Assembly (NCBI RefSeq): GCF_021390195.1
Contig: NZ_CP090003.1
Coordinates: 3,865,501-3,929,500, forward strand
Direction of reading: 5' to 3'
DNA length: 64,000 nucleotides
DNA from: Flagellimonas sp. CMM7
Lineage (GTDB): Bacteria > Bacteroidota > Bacteroidia > Flavobacteriales > Flavobacteriaceae
Shown here: positions 8,207 to 17,081 of the stretch, piece by piece
Layout of the letters: every line of letters begins with the position of its first letter
How positions within the stretch are numbered: position 1 is the stretch's first letter
Translations under genes and position numbers: made by a program
The notes under the pieces: generated by a model
What the model saw: only the letters and a program-made list of their open reading frames with translations
The model's database searches: none
What the model was told of the DNA's origin: nothing

Positions 8207-8700
8207 TTAAAATTGATATCGGATACCTAGAGCGATGTCAAAATCAAAATCATTGTCAAAACCATCATAGCCCAATAGCCCTATTTCAGGTCTAAAATCC
8301 AACGATAGAAGTAAGGGAATATCAAAATTATATTCTACACCAATATCACCCGCTGCAAAAACAAATGGCCATCATTGTCATCTCCATTGGGTATTGGTTC
8401 AAATTCTACACTTCCCAATCCGCCACCAACACCATAGTACCAATTAAAATTACCATCTAATTGATGTACCCATTGGTATACTCCGGAGAGTTTAAAAGCA
8501 TCAAACTGTCTGCTGTCTCGCCAACCCAAGTTAAATTCTGCTCTATTGTAGCGTCCAATTGATTTTTGATAAGAGATTTCGGCACCAAAACCGTCACTAT
8601 CACCTAGGCGAAGTCCTAAAGTGTGTTCAGAAATGTCCTGTGCACTGGCCACTACTGTTGCAAACAAAAAAAGACCAGTAAATAATGTGGTAATCCTCAT
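8207..8700 (-). pseudogene. Outer-membrane beta-barrel protein gene with 1-base frameshift
   Basis: The first frame gives a signal peptide (MRITTLFTGLFLFATVVASA) and about 120 residues with alternating aromatic strands (FNWYYGVGGGLGSVEFE), then stops early after RVILV. In the next frame, without interruption, the sequence continues AAGDIGVEYNFDIP and ends GIRYQF with a terminal aromatic, the classic last strand of an outer-membrane barrel, at a TAA at 8207-8209. The total length is 494 bp, one short of 165 codons. Adding one A to the A5 run at 8357-8361 (T5 on the coding strand) joins the two parts as HLFFAAGDIG. It is therefore a ~164-aa small barrel (porin-like family) broken by a homopolymer deletion, either a sequencing or assembly error, a real mutation, or slippage-prone phase variation. 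Confidence 0.85.
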
Positions 8701-8729
8701 AAGTTTCTCGTTTAGTTAAAAATTAAAGA

Positions 8730-8737
8730 TAGCTTTG
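8730..8737 (+). promoter_or_regulatory. Candidate -7 box for the FAD/Fe-S dehydrogenase
   Basis: TAGCTTTG matches TAnnTTTG, 27 bp upstream of the TTG start at 8765. It overlaps an inverted repeat AGCTTT-GT-AAAGCT at 8731-8744. No clear TTG lies at the -33 position (only TTT at 8704), so strength is uncertain. Confidence 0.45.
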
Positions 8738-8764
8738 TAAAGCTTTCTGACAATAAAACTTATT

Positions 8765-11701
8765 TTGACAACCAAAAATTGTTCCAGATTGGATAAAACT
8801 CTCTTAAAATCTCTCACTCAAGAATTACAAGGCGAATTATTAATAGATGATTTAAGTAGGACGCTATATGCGACGGATGCATCTGTTTACAGAAAGCAAC
8901 CTACAGCGGTGGCTTACCCCTTAACCAAGGAAGATATCCAGGTTTTAATCTCCTTTGCCAACAAACATGGTATTGGGTTGATTCCTAGAACAGCAGGAAC
9001 TTCTTTGGCGGGACAATGCGTAGGGGAAGGTATTGTGGTAGATGTTTCCAAACATTTTACTCGAATCCTACATTTAGACAAGGATAAAAAACAAGTTAAG
9101 GTTCAACCTGGTGTCGTTAGGGATGAACTAAATCAATATTTAAAACCATTTGGTCTTTTTTTTGGACCAAATACGTCAACATCCAATAGGTGTATGATTG
9201 GCGGAATGGTGGGCAATAATTCTTCAGGTACAACATCTATTCAATATGGTGTTACTAGAGATAAAGTAGTTGCTCTTAACTGCGTATTATCTGATGGAAG
9301 TGAAGCTTTTTTTGCTGATTTGGATAAAGATGAATTTGAAAGCAAAAAGAATCAAAATTCACTTGAAGGCCTTATTTATTCAACAATTGATGCAGAACTT
9401 TCCAGCACTGAGAATCAGGAAAACATTAGAACGGAATTTCCAAAACCCAGTATTCATAGAAGAAACACTGGTTATGCTGTGGATGAACTCTTAAAGAACA
9501 ATGTTTTTGGAGGTAACGAGGGAGATTTTAACTTATGTAAATTGTTGTCCGGGAGTGAAGGTACCTTGGCTTTTACTACAGAAATCACCTTACAATTGGA
9601 TGATACGCCTCCGCCTTTATCAGCAATGGTGGCGACCCATTATAGCAGCTTGGAAGATTGTTTGAGTGATGTTGCCCCTGTTATGCAACATAATTTGCAT
9701 ACCTGCGAAATGATGGACAAAGTTATTCTTGATTGTACAAAGAACAACAGGGCACAATTGGTTAACCGCTTTTTTGTGGATGGAGATCCTGCTGGAATTT
9801 TAATGTTGGAGGTAAAAGCCAATACCGATGATGAACTGGAAAAACAACTTCGGGGGTTGTTAACGACCATTGAGAAATCTGGGTTGAGCTATGCTAGTCC
9901 TGTTTTAAAAGGAGATGATATCAACAAAGCACTTGAACTGCGCAAAGCAGGGTTGGGTCTATTGGGAAATATGGTAGGTGATCGTAAGGCTGTTGCTTGT
10001 ATTGAAGACACTGCGGTAGCTCTGGAAGATTTAAAAGACTTTATTGGTGAATTCACTAAAATCATGAAAGGTTATGATCAAGATGCGGTCTATTACGCCC
10101 ATGCAGGAGCTGGTGAATTGCACTTAAGACCCATTCTTAATTTAAAAAAATCAGAGGATGTTGCTTTATTCCGTGCCATTACAACAGATGTAGCAAAACT
10201 GACCAAAAAATATAAGGGCAGCTTTAGTGGCGAACATGGAGATGGAATAGTAAGAGCAGAATTTATTCCCCTAATGATTGGGGAAGCCAATTATGAATTA
10301 CTGAAACGGATAAAATCTGTTTTTGACCCGAATACTATTTTCAACCCAGGAAAAATTGTAGATGCTTTTCCTATGGATGAATCGCTGCGGTATGAAATTA
10401 ATCGCGTTGAGCCCGAGGTAAAGACATTAATGGATTTTTCAGATAGCGAAGGAATTCTAAAAGCTGCTGAAAAATGTAATGGCAGTGGCGATTGTCGCAA
10501 AAGCCATAATATGTATGGAGGCATGTGTCCCAGTTATCATGCTACGAAAAATGAGAAGGATACCACGCGAGGTAGAGCCAATGCTTTGCGAGAGTTTTTG
10601 ACCAATTCAGAAAAGCCAAATAAGTTTGATCAAAAAGAACTGAAAGAGGTTTTTGACCTTTGTTTAAGTTGTAAAGCTTGTGCTAGCGAGTGCCCCAGTA
10701 ATGTAGATGTGGCTACTTTAAAAGCAGAGTTTCTTTATCAATATCAGGAAACAAATGGTTATCCATTGCGGAGCAAGCTGTTCGCTCATAATACGCGGTT
10801 CAATGCTCTTGGGAGTAAACTCCCCAGCTTGACCAACTCTATTTATAAGTCAAAAGCACTGGGAGGGTTGCTTAAAAAAACATCGGGGGTAGCCTCGGAA
10901 AGATCTCTTCCAAAGGTTTACAATTTCAATTTTGATAACTATTTAAAAAAATTGAGGGTAGAAAACGCACAATCTTTAAAGAAGGTGGTGCTATATATTG
11001 ATGAGTTCACTCAGTATTTGGATATTGAAGTAGGCAAAGATGCTATTGAACTGCTTTGTAAGCTTGGTTATGATGTACAGTTGTTTTATGCGGAAAGTGG
11101 AAGAACATATTTGTCCAAGGGCTTTTTAAAGCAGGCCAAAAAACTGGTAGAGAAGAACATTGGAAATCTAGAAACAATTCTTCAACAGGATATTCCAATT
11201 GTAGGCTTGGAACCCTCGGCAATACTATCATTTAGAGATGAATACAAAAGACTCCATGATCATAAAGAGCAAGTGGATATACTTTCTTCAAACTCTTTTT
11301 TGGCCGAAGAATTTTTAGCTTCGGAGATTAGCAATGGAAACATAACTTCTGATAGTTTTACCCTAGAGGAAAAAGTGGTAAAGATTCATAGTCACTGCCA
11401 CCAGAAGGCGTTATCCAATCAGAAAGTTACATTTGATGCACTTAACCTGCCTAAAAATTATAAGGTTTCCATAATTGCATCGGGTTGTTGTGGAATGGCA
11501 GGCTCTTTTGGGTATGAAAAAGAACATTATGAAATCAGCATGAAGGTAGGTGAGCTAAAATTGTTCCCAGCTGTGCGGAAAAGCCCGGAGGAAACCATAA
11601 TTTCAGCAAACGGGACAAGTTGTAGACATCAGATTAAAGATGGAACAGAAAGGGATTCACAACATCCAGTTTCAATTTTGCGTCAAGCCTTGGTTATTTA
11701 A
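8765..11701 (+). CDS. Fused FAD-linked oxidase / 4Fe-4S / CCG-domain 2-hydroxyacid dehydrogenase
   Basis: A 978-residue membrane-associated dehydrogenase of the D-lactate / D-2-hydroxyglutarate dehydrogenase type (YdiJ-like architecture). The FAD-binding PCMH domain is at about 40-280 (GTSLAGQ, GGMVGNNSSG). The FAD-oxidase C-terminal domain is at about 300-530, with the metal/substrate site HAGAGELHLRP and GEHGDG. Two 4Fe-4S motifs begin at Cys571 (CNGSGDC...MCP) and Cys633 (CLSCKACASECP). A C-terminal CCG region has HCHQ and Cys908-Cys909 (GCCGMAGSFGYE). It passes electrons from a 2-hydroxyacid through flavin and Fe-S centres, probably to quinone. The start is TTG, because no ATG occurs before the conserved region. 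Its 3' end overlaps the convergent phosphoesterase gene by 30 bp. Substrate (lactate, glycolate or 2-hydroxyglutarate) is not settled by sequence. Confidence 0.93.
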   Translation: MTTKNCSRLDKTLLKSLTQELQGELLIDDLSRTLYATDASVYRKQPTAVAYPLTKEDIQVLISFANKHGIGLIPRTAGTSLAGQCVGEGIVVDVSKHFTRILHLDKDKKQVKVQPGVVRDELNQYLKPFGLFFGPNTSTSNRCMIGGMVGNNSSGTTSIQYGVTRDKVVALNCVLSDGSEAFFADLDKDEFESKKNQNSLEGLIYSTIDAELSSTENQENIRTEFPKPSIHRRNTGYAVDELLKNNVFGGNEGDFNLCKLLSGSEGTLAFTTEITLQLDDTPPPLSAMVATHYSSLEDCLSDVAPVMQHNLHTCEMMDKVILDCTKNNRAQLVNRFFVDGDPAGILMLEVKANTDDELEKQLRGLLTTIEKSGLSYASPVLKGDDINKALELRKAGLGLLGNMVGDRKAVACIEDTAVALEDLKDFIGEFTKIMKGYDQDAVYYAHAGAGELHLRPILNLKKSEDVALFRAITTDVAKLTKKYKGSFSGEHGDGIVRAEFIPLMIGEANYELLKRIKSVFDPNTIFNPGKIVDAFPMDESLRYEINRVEPEVKTLMDFSDSEGILKAAEKCNGSGDCRKSHNMYGGMCPSYHATKNEKDTTRGRANALREFLTNSEKPNKFDQKELKEVFDLCLSCKACASECPSNVDVATLKAEFLYQYQETNGYPLRSKLFAHNTRFNALGSKLPSLTNSIYKSKALGGLLKKTSGVASERSLPKVYNFNFDNYLKKLRVENAQSLKKVVLYIDEFTQYLDIEVGKDAIELLCKLGYDVQLFYAESGRTYLSKGFLKQAKKLVEKNIGNLETILQQDIPIVGLEPSAILSFRDEYKRLHDHKEQVDILSSNSFLAEEFLASEISNGNITSDSFTLEEKVVKIHSHCHQKALSNQKVTFDALNLPKNYKVSIIASGCCGMAGSFGYEKEHYEISMKVGELKLFPAVRKSPEETIISANGTSCRHQIKDGTERDSQHPVSILRQALVI

Positions 11702-12577
11702 GGTTTTTTCGTCTTTTTTTTCTTTTACAACTTCAGCGATGGTTTTAATATCCAATTCTTTGTCTGTTATAGAATCGATAAGCTCATTCATGTCCATTTC
11801 CTTAAGCTCTTCGTCAACAAAGAAAGGCGATAGCTTGTCATGATTATAATGGTATACTCTCCAACGTTTAAAAGAGTACTCCAACGCTGTCAAGTTTTCT
11901 ATCCAATCCCCAGAATTAAGGTAAAGACAACTTCCATGTTTATTTTCATAACGCTCTTTCTTGGGTTGATGAATATGGCCGCAGATAACATAATCATAGT
12001 CGTTTTCAATGGCAAGGTCGCCAGCGGTCTTTTCAAAGTTGTTGATATACTTTATAGCGCCTTTAATGCTATTTTTTATGCGTTTGGAGAGCGAATATCG
12101 TTCACGTCCCATCTTGGCCAAGCACCAATTAATGAAACTGTTTATCAGGATAAGAATATCGTAACCATATCCACCAAGTTTTGCCAGCCATTTTGCATTC
12201 TGTATAGACACGTCAAAAACATCACCATGAAAAATCCATGCCTTTTTACCATCTAAATTGAGTACAAGTTTGTTGGCAATTTTAAAATTACCCATTGAAG
12301 TATCACTAAACTTACGGAGCATTTCATCATGATTTCCAGTAATGTAGTGTACTTCAGTACCTTTGGAAGCCATGCCAATAATCTTCCTGAGCACTTTTAA
12401 GTGTGAAGCTGGGAAATAATGTTTGCTAAATTGCCAAATATCAATGATATCCCCATTCAAGATAAGTTTCTTGGGTTGTATACTATTTAAGTAAGCAATA
12501 AGTTCATCTGCATGACAGCCGTATGTTCCTAAGTGAACATCTGAAATAACGGCTAGCTCTATCTTCCTTTTTTTCAA
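11672..12577 (-). CDS. LpxH-like metallophosphoesterase (UDP-2,3-diacylglucosamine diphosphatase type)
   Basis: Calcineurin-like phosphoesterase of 301 residues. Metal ligands are seen in SDVHLG (Asp13, His15), NGDIID (Asp43), GNHDE (Asn82, His83), a later GDVFD and the C-terminal GHIHQPK. Its length and the motif pattern fit the flavobacterial UDP-2,3-diacylglucosamine diphosphatase group, which forms lipid X in lipid A synthesis. Other calcineurin-like phosphatases share these motifs, so the substrate is inferred. The C terminus is rich in acidic and basic residues (EELKEMDMNE onwards) and its last ten codons overlap the convergent dehydrogenase gene. It stands alone and is divergent from aroC. 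Confidence 0.82.
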   Translation of the reverse strand: MKKRKIELAVISDVHLGTYGCHADELIAYLNSIQPKKLILNGDIIDIWQFSKHYFPASHLKVLRKIIGMASKGTEVHYITGNHDEMLRKFSDTSMGNFKIANKLVLNLDGKKAWIFHGDVFDVSIQNAKWLAKLGGYGYDILILINSFINWCLAKMGRERYSLSKRIKNSIKGAIKYINNFEKTAGDLAIENDYDYVICGHIHQPKKERYENKHGSCLYLNSGDWIENLTALEYSFKRWRVYHYNHDKLSPFFVDEELKEMDMNELIDSITDKELDIKTIAEVVKEKKDEKTLNNQGLTQN

Positions 12578-12717
12578 CGGTATAGGTTTGTTTACAAAAT
12601 AACGGTGTAGGAATAAACTTAAAATTAAATTGAGATGAATAATTTATAAGCATACCGTTAAAAAAACATCAACCGACACCCTTATACATTACATAAACAT
12701 TAACTGGCAAGCTTTTT

Positions 12718-12747
12718 TTTGAAAAAGATTTATAACATCTACCTTTG
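12718..12747 (+). promoter_or_regulatory. Bacteroidota-type promoter of aroC
   Basis: TTTG at 12718-12721, an 18-bp spacer and TACCTTTG at 12740-12747 match the -33 TTTG / -7 TAnnTTTG consensus of Bacteroidota sigma-A promoters at near-standard spacing. The predicted transcript start would be about 15 bp before the ATG at 12770. It is the best complete promoter in the window. Confidence 0.75.
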
Positions 12748-12769
12748 AAGCTTATTGAATTTTAGGTAA

Positions 12770-13834
12770 ATGGCAGGAAACACTTTTGGACAGCTTTTTA
12801 AACTTACATCTTTTGGAGAATCTCATGGTAGAGCGCTTGGAGGCGTAATTGATGGCTGCCCGGCTGGAATAGCATTGGATATAGAAAAAATCCAATTGGA
12901 ATTAAATAGAAGAAAACCAGGCCAATCTGCCATAGTTACACAACGAAAGGAGCCAGATACAGTTGAGATTTATTCTGGTCTCTTTGAAGGAAAAACTACA
13001 GGGACTCCAATAGGTTTTGCTATTCATAATACCAACCAAAAATCCAAGGATTATTCACATATAAAGGATTCGTACAGACCTTCTCATGCTGATTACGTTT
13101 ATGATAAAAAGTATGGATTTAGGGATTATAGAGGTGGAGGTAGAAGTTCAGCAAGGGAAACAGCAAGTAGAGTAGTAGCGGGAGCTATTGCAAAACAATT
13201 CCTTCAAGACGTAAAAATCAATGCTTTTGTTTCTCAGGTGGGAACAATGAAATTGAAAAAGGACTACAAAGAACTTGACTTTTCCAAGATAGAAGCCAAT
13301 CCAGTGCGTTGTCCCGATATGGAAACAGCTGGCCGTATGGAAGAATACATAAAATCCATTAAAAAGGAAGGTGATACCATTGGTGGTGTCATTACCTGTG
13401 TCATTCAAAATGTACCAATTGGTTTGGGTGAGCCAGTGTTTGATAAGTTGCATGCAACTTTAGGCGGTGCAATGTTATCCATCAATGCTGTAAAGGGTTT
13501 TGAGTATGGCAGCGGGTTTCATGGCGTTACCATGAAAGGTAGTGAGCATAATGATTCCTACAATAGTGATGGCACTACCACAACAAATCTTAGTGGAGGC
13601 ATTCAAGGAGGTATCAGCAATGGGATGGACATTTATTTTAATGTAGCGTTTAAACCCGTTGCCACTGTGCTTCAATCTTATGAAACCATCAATAAAGAAG
13701 GTGAAAAAGTTACTACTCAAGGCAAAGGAAGACATGATCCTTGCGTAGTTCCAAGAGCAGTACCCATTGTTGAAGCAATGGCCGCTATGGTTTTGGCGGA
13801 CTTCGCCCTTTTGGCGCGTACTAACAAAATATAA
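12770..13834 (+). CDS. aroC: Chorismate synthase
   Basis: Catalyses the last step of the shikimate pathway, the anti-1,4-elimination of phosphate from EPSP to chorismate, using reduced FMN. The 354-residue length is standard. Family signatures are complete: GESHGRALG at 16-24, the central block [18 protein letters not shown] (about 117-134) and the C-terminal [17 protein letters not shown]. It is monocistronic, with its own promoter, and followed by a symporter gene 56 bp later on the same strand. Confidence 0.98.
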   Translation: MAGNTFGQLFKLTSFGESHGRALGGVIDGCPAGIALDIEKIQLELNRRKPGQSAIVTQRKEPDTVEIYSGLFEGKTTGTPIGFAIHNTNQKSKDYSHIKDSYRPSHADYVYDKKYGFRDYRGGGRSSARETASRVVAGAIAKQFLQDVKINAFVSQVGTMKLKKDYKELDFSKIEANPVRCPDMETAGRMEEYIKSIKKEGDTIGGVITCVIQNVPIGLGEPVFDKLHATLGGAMLSINAVKGFEYGSGFHGVTMKGSEHNDSYNSDGTTTTNLSGGIQGGISNGMDIYFNVAFKPVATVLQSYETINKEGEKVTTQGKGRHDPCVVPRAVPIVEAMAAMVLADFALLARTNKI

Positions 13835-13890
13835 TCGCTTCTTTAATTTTTTTCCACTCAAAATAGTATCTTACTACGCAAATTCCAACT

Positions 13891-15216
13891 ATGCGTAAAT
13901 TAGAATTACACTGGAAAATCCTTATCGGGATGGTGTTAGGTATTGTTTTTGGCTTTGTTATGACCCAAGTTGATTGGGGCAAGGGTTTTGTTTCCGACTG
14001 GATTCAACCGCTGGGAACAATTTTTGTTAAACTGCTTAAACTTATCGCCATTCCTTTGATTATTGCCTCCTTGGTCAAAGGAATTTCAGATTTAAAGGAT
14101 ATTTCTAAGTTTAGGAATATTGGGTTAAGAACTATAGGCATCTATATTTTAACCACTGTTGTAGCAATATCCATAGGATTACTGCTAGTTAATGCATTAC
14201 AACCAGGAAATGGTATTTCAGAAGAAACAGTAACCAAATTAACCCAAACCTATGCAACCGATTCAGGGGTTACCTCCAAAATAGCTGAAGCTACTCGCCA
14301 GAAAGATAGCGGCCCTTTGCAGTTTTTAGAGGATATGGTGCCAGATAATGCCTTAAAAGCGATGAGTGATAACGGTCTTATGCTTCAAGTGATCTTTTTC
14401 ACCATATTTCTGGGCATTTCTATGTTATTGATAGGAGAGGAAAGGGCTAAACCGTTAAAAGATTTTTTTGACTCCTTAAATGATGTAGTCTTAAAAATGG
14501 TGGATTTAATCATGCTTTCGGCTCCTTATGCAGTGTTCGCTTTGTTGGCTGGAGTAGTGGTATCATCAAGTGATCCAGATTTACTGCTGGCCCTATTGAA
14601 ATATGCAGGAGTTGTAGTTGGAGGACTATTCTTAATGATAGTGTTTTACAGCGTTGTTGTATCCGTTTACACCAAAAAGAATCCATTTTGGTTTTTAAAA
14701 GAAATGAGTCCCGCACAATTATTGGCTTTTTCTACAAGTTCCAGTGCCGCCACTTTACCGGTTACTATGGAGAGAGTTGAGGAGCACATAGGAGTAGACA
14801 AAGAAGTGTCCAGTTTTGTTTTGCCCGTAGGTGCAACTATTAATATGGATGGTACAAGTCTGTATCAGGGCGTTGCGGCGGTTTTCATTTCGCAAGCGCT
14901 AGGTTTTGATCTAACTTTTGGTGACCAATTAACCATAGTACTAACCGCTTTGTTAGCTTCCATTGGCTCTGCGGCAGTACCAGGTGCCGGAATGGTCATG
15001 TTGGTGATTGTCTTGGAGTCCATAGGTTTTCCAGCGGATAAATTGGCCATAGGTTTGGCATTGATTTTTGCTGTAGATAGACCTTTGGATATGTGCAGAA
15101 CTATAGTGAATGTAACAGGAGACGCAATGGTATCCATGGTTGTTGCAAAATCAGTTGGCAAACTTGGCAAACCAAATATAAAAGAGTGGGATGACCACTT
15201 GGATGAAGTGAAATAA
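13891..15216 (+). CDS. Dicarboxylate/amino acid:cation symporter (DAACS/GltP family)
   Basis: Inner-membrane secondary transporter of 441 residues with the glutamate/aspartate transporter fold (eight helices and two re-entrant loops). The first re-entrant loop carries the serine-rich motif FSTSSSAATLP. The transmembrane 7 motif NMDGTSLYQG and the substrate-binding block DRPLDMCRTIVNVTGD in helix 8 are intact; the Asp-x-x-Asp...Arg pattern there favours acidic substrates such as glutamate, aspartate or C4-dicarboxylates. The next gene, an ATP-grasp ligase, starts 16 bp later, so uptake of an acidic amino acid may be linked to the trio that follows; this is inference. Confidence 0.95.
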   Translation: MRKLELHWKILIGMVLGIVFGFVMTQVDWGKGFVSDWIQPLGTIFVKLLKLIAIPLIIASLVKGISDLKDISKFRNIGLRTIGIYILTTVVAISIGLLLVNALQPGNGISEETVTKLTQTYATDSGVTSKIAEATRQKDSGPLQFLEDMVPDNALKAMSDNGLMLQVIFFTIFLGISMLLIGEERAKPLKDFFDSLNDVVLKMVDLIMLSAPYAVFALLAGVVVSSSDPDLLLALLKYAGVVVGGLFLMIVFYSVVVSVYTKKNPFWFLKEMSPAQLLAFSTSSSAATLPVTMERVEEHIGVDKEVSSFVLPVGATINMDGTSLYQGVAAVFISQALGFDLTFGDQLTIVLTALLASIGSAAVPGAGMVMLVIVLESIGFPADKLAIGLALIFAVDRPLDMCRTIVNVTGDAMVSMVVAKSVGKLGKPNIKEWDDHLDEVK

Positions 15217-15232
15217 CAAATCAACTAGAGCT

Positions 15233-16264
15233 ATGAACATCTGTTTTTTAATGTACCCTTGGGAGGAAATTGATCCAGAAAATGATACAAGTCTTGCACT
15301 TATTCATGAATGTGTAAAACGAAAACATGGTGTAGCCCTATGTACCCCGGCCAATCTAACCATAAGAAACAGTGTTACCAGTGCTTTTTGTACGGTGGTC
15401 AACAAAATGGAAAAGGTCTCCAGTAATTTAAAAACGTTTTATAAACAGGCATCATTGCGGGAAGAAATGCTCCCTTTGGCGGGGTTTGACGTGATTTTTA
15501 TGCGTGCCAACCCTCCTCTAGATCCATTAATGCTCAACTTTTTGGACTCTGTAAAAGACGATGTGTTTATTATGAATTCCCTTCAAGGGCTTCGTGAAGC
15601 AAATAACAAACTCTATACGGCGGCCTTTGGGGATAGTCATAGCAATATTATTCCCGTAACCCATGTTTCAAAAAACAAGAACTATTTGGTAAGGCAAATC
15701 AACGAATCCGAAGCGGATAAAATGATTTTAAAACCATTAAATGGTTTTGGGGGCTCTGGTGTTATCCTAATTGAAAGAGCTGCAATGTCTAATATTAAAT
15801 CATTATTAGATTTTTATGTAACCAACTCAGATGGAACATCTAACTATGTTATACTTCAAGAATACATTGAAGGTGCCGATCAAGGAGATGTAAGGGTTTT
15901 AATATTGAATGGAGAGCCCATTGGTGCTATGAGACGAATACCAGGTTCTGATGATCATAGATCCAATGTTTCTGCAGGTGGCACAGTTGCCAAACACACT
16001 TTAACAAAAGAAGAAAAAGCACTTTGCAAACAGATTGGCCCTAAGTTGGTCAATGACGGACTTTATTTTGTGGGCATTGATGTAATAGGAGGAAAGCTTG
16101 TTGAGGTAAACGTGATGTCGCCGGGCGGAATTACATATATGAACAAGGTCTACAAAACAAAAATACAATGTAAGGTCATTGATTTTGTTGAAAGCAAAGT
16201 CATCGATAAATTACAGGCCTTTGATAGGAGGTCCAGATTACGAAGCGAAGTTGAGAATGCATAA
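15233..16264 (+). CDS. Glutathione synthetase-like ATP-grasp ligase
   Basis: ATP-grasp enzyme of 343 residues resembling prokaryotic glutathione synthetase GshB. The N-terminal pre-ATP-grasp domain opens MNICFLMYPWEEIDPENDTS, a GshB-like start. The glycine-rich ATP loop KPLNGFGGSGV lies near 164-174, and the Mg-ligand block VEVNVMSPGG near 293. Such enzymes join a carboxylate, activated as acyl phosphate, to an amine. No gamma-glutamylcysteine ligase is nearby, so true glutathione synthesis is doubtful. It overlaps the following amidohydrolase gene by 8 bp, and that gene overlaps a DUF1704 metallopeptidase. This three-gene order is shared by many Bacteroidota to my knowledge, and points to a common, still unassigned peptide-tailoring pathway. 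Confidence 0.88.
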   Translation: MNICFLMYPWEEIDPENDTSLALIHECVKRKHGVALCTPANLTIRNSVTSAFCTVVNKMEKVSSNLKTFYKQASLREEMLPLAGFDVIFMRANPPLDPLMLNFLDSVKDDVFIMNSLQGLREANNKLYTAAFGDSHSNIIPVTHVSKNKNYLVRQINESEADKMILKPLNGFGGSGVILIERAAMSNIKSLLDFYVTNSDGTSNYVILQEYIEGADQGDVRVLILNGEPIGAMRRIPGSDDHRSNVSAGGTVAKHTLTKEEKALCKQIGPKLVNDGLYFVGIDVIGGKLVEVNVMSPGGITYMNKVYKTKIQCKVIDFVESKVIDKLQAFDRRSRLRSEVENA

Positions 16265-17081
16265 ATTATCAGTTTCTGATATTATTTCCAATATTGAATC
16301 AGGGAAAGCTTTTGAGGCGGTTTCCGATGATTATTCTTTTACGTTAAAAATTGAAAAATATGTTCCCTATATATGTGGGGCAGTACATGATGGGCATCAG
16401 TTTCGTCAGTCGCTATGGGATAATTGTTTACATACGGAGTATGAACGCTGGTATGAAGAAGACCCCTGCACCAAACAAATGGTGCATAGCTTTCCAATAG
16501 TAATTGCCGGTTGCGACAGCAGGTTTGAATACGATTTGAATCGACCTCCAGAAACAGCAATCTTTGATACGGCATGGGGCAAACAGCTGTGGAAAGAAAC
16601 TTTACCGGAAAACGAAAAACAACATAGTCTTGGTAAACATGCAAATTTCTATAAGGTGGTGAACACTTTAATAGGGAAATTAGAATCCAATTTTCAAAAC
16701 GTGATTGTTTTTGATATGCATAGCTATAATTGGAAACGATGGGATAGGGAAGTCCCAGTATGGAATTTGGGAACTTCTAACGTGGATAACGATAGGTATG
16801 GAAATTTAATAGAAAATTGGAGAGCCAAATTGGGAGCCTTGCAATTGCCAAATGGAATACAATCAACCTCTAAAATCAACGATACCTTCCAAGGAAATGG
16901 CTATTTTTTGAAATACATCACACAAAACTTCAGAAACACTTTGGTTTTGGCTACAGAAATCTCCAAAATATACTGCGATGAACTTTCCGGCGTTATTTAT
17001 CCCGAAGTAGTTAAATCCGTTGAGAATCAACTTAAAGATTTGATACCTTTGCAAGTTGAAGAATTTCACAAGAGTGTATGA
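16257..17081 (+). CDS. N-formylglutamate amidohydrolase family protein
   Basis: Zinc-type amidohydrolase (FGase/DUF-like M14-related fold) of 274 residues from the ATG at 16257-16259. The frame is open further upstream, but that part lies inside the ligase gene in another frame and lacks family similarity. Metal-site candidates include the H-D-G-H at VHDGHQF (about 38-44), the mid-protein histidine in DMHSYNWKRW, and the late glutamate in ATEISKIYCDE. Family members deformylate N-formyl-glutamate or cleave related acyl-amino acid bonds. No histidine-utilisation genes surround it, so that textbook role is unlikely. It overlaps its upstream neighbour by 8 bp and its downstream neighbour by 4 bp (ATGA), indicating translational coupling in one functional unit. 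Confidence 0.85.
   Translation: MHKLSVSDIISNIESGKAFEAVSDDYSFTLKIEKYVPYICGAVHDGHQFRQSLWDNCLHTEYERWYEEDPCTKQMVHSFPIVIAGCDSRFEYDLNRPPETAIFDTAWGKQLWKETLPENEKQHSLGKHANFYKVVNTLIGKLESNFQNVIVFDMHSYNWKRWDREVPVWNLGTSNVDNDRYGNLIENWRAKLGALQLPNGIQSTSKINDTFQGNGYFLKYITQNFRNTLVLATEISKIYCDELSGVIYPEVVKSVENQLKDLIPLQVEEFHKSV

Noticed and set aside
13148-13453. Minus-strand frame inside aroC
   Set aside because: Low-complexity composition and complete overlap with a certain gene.
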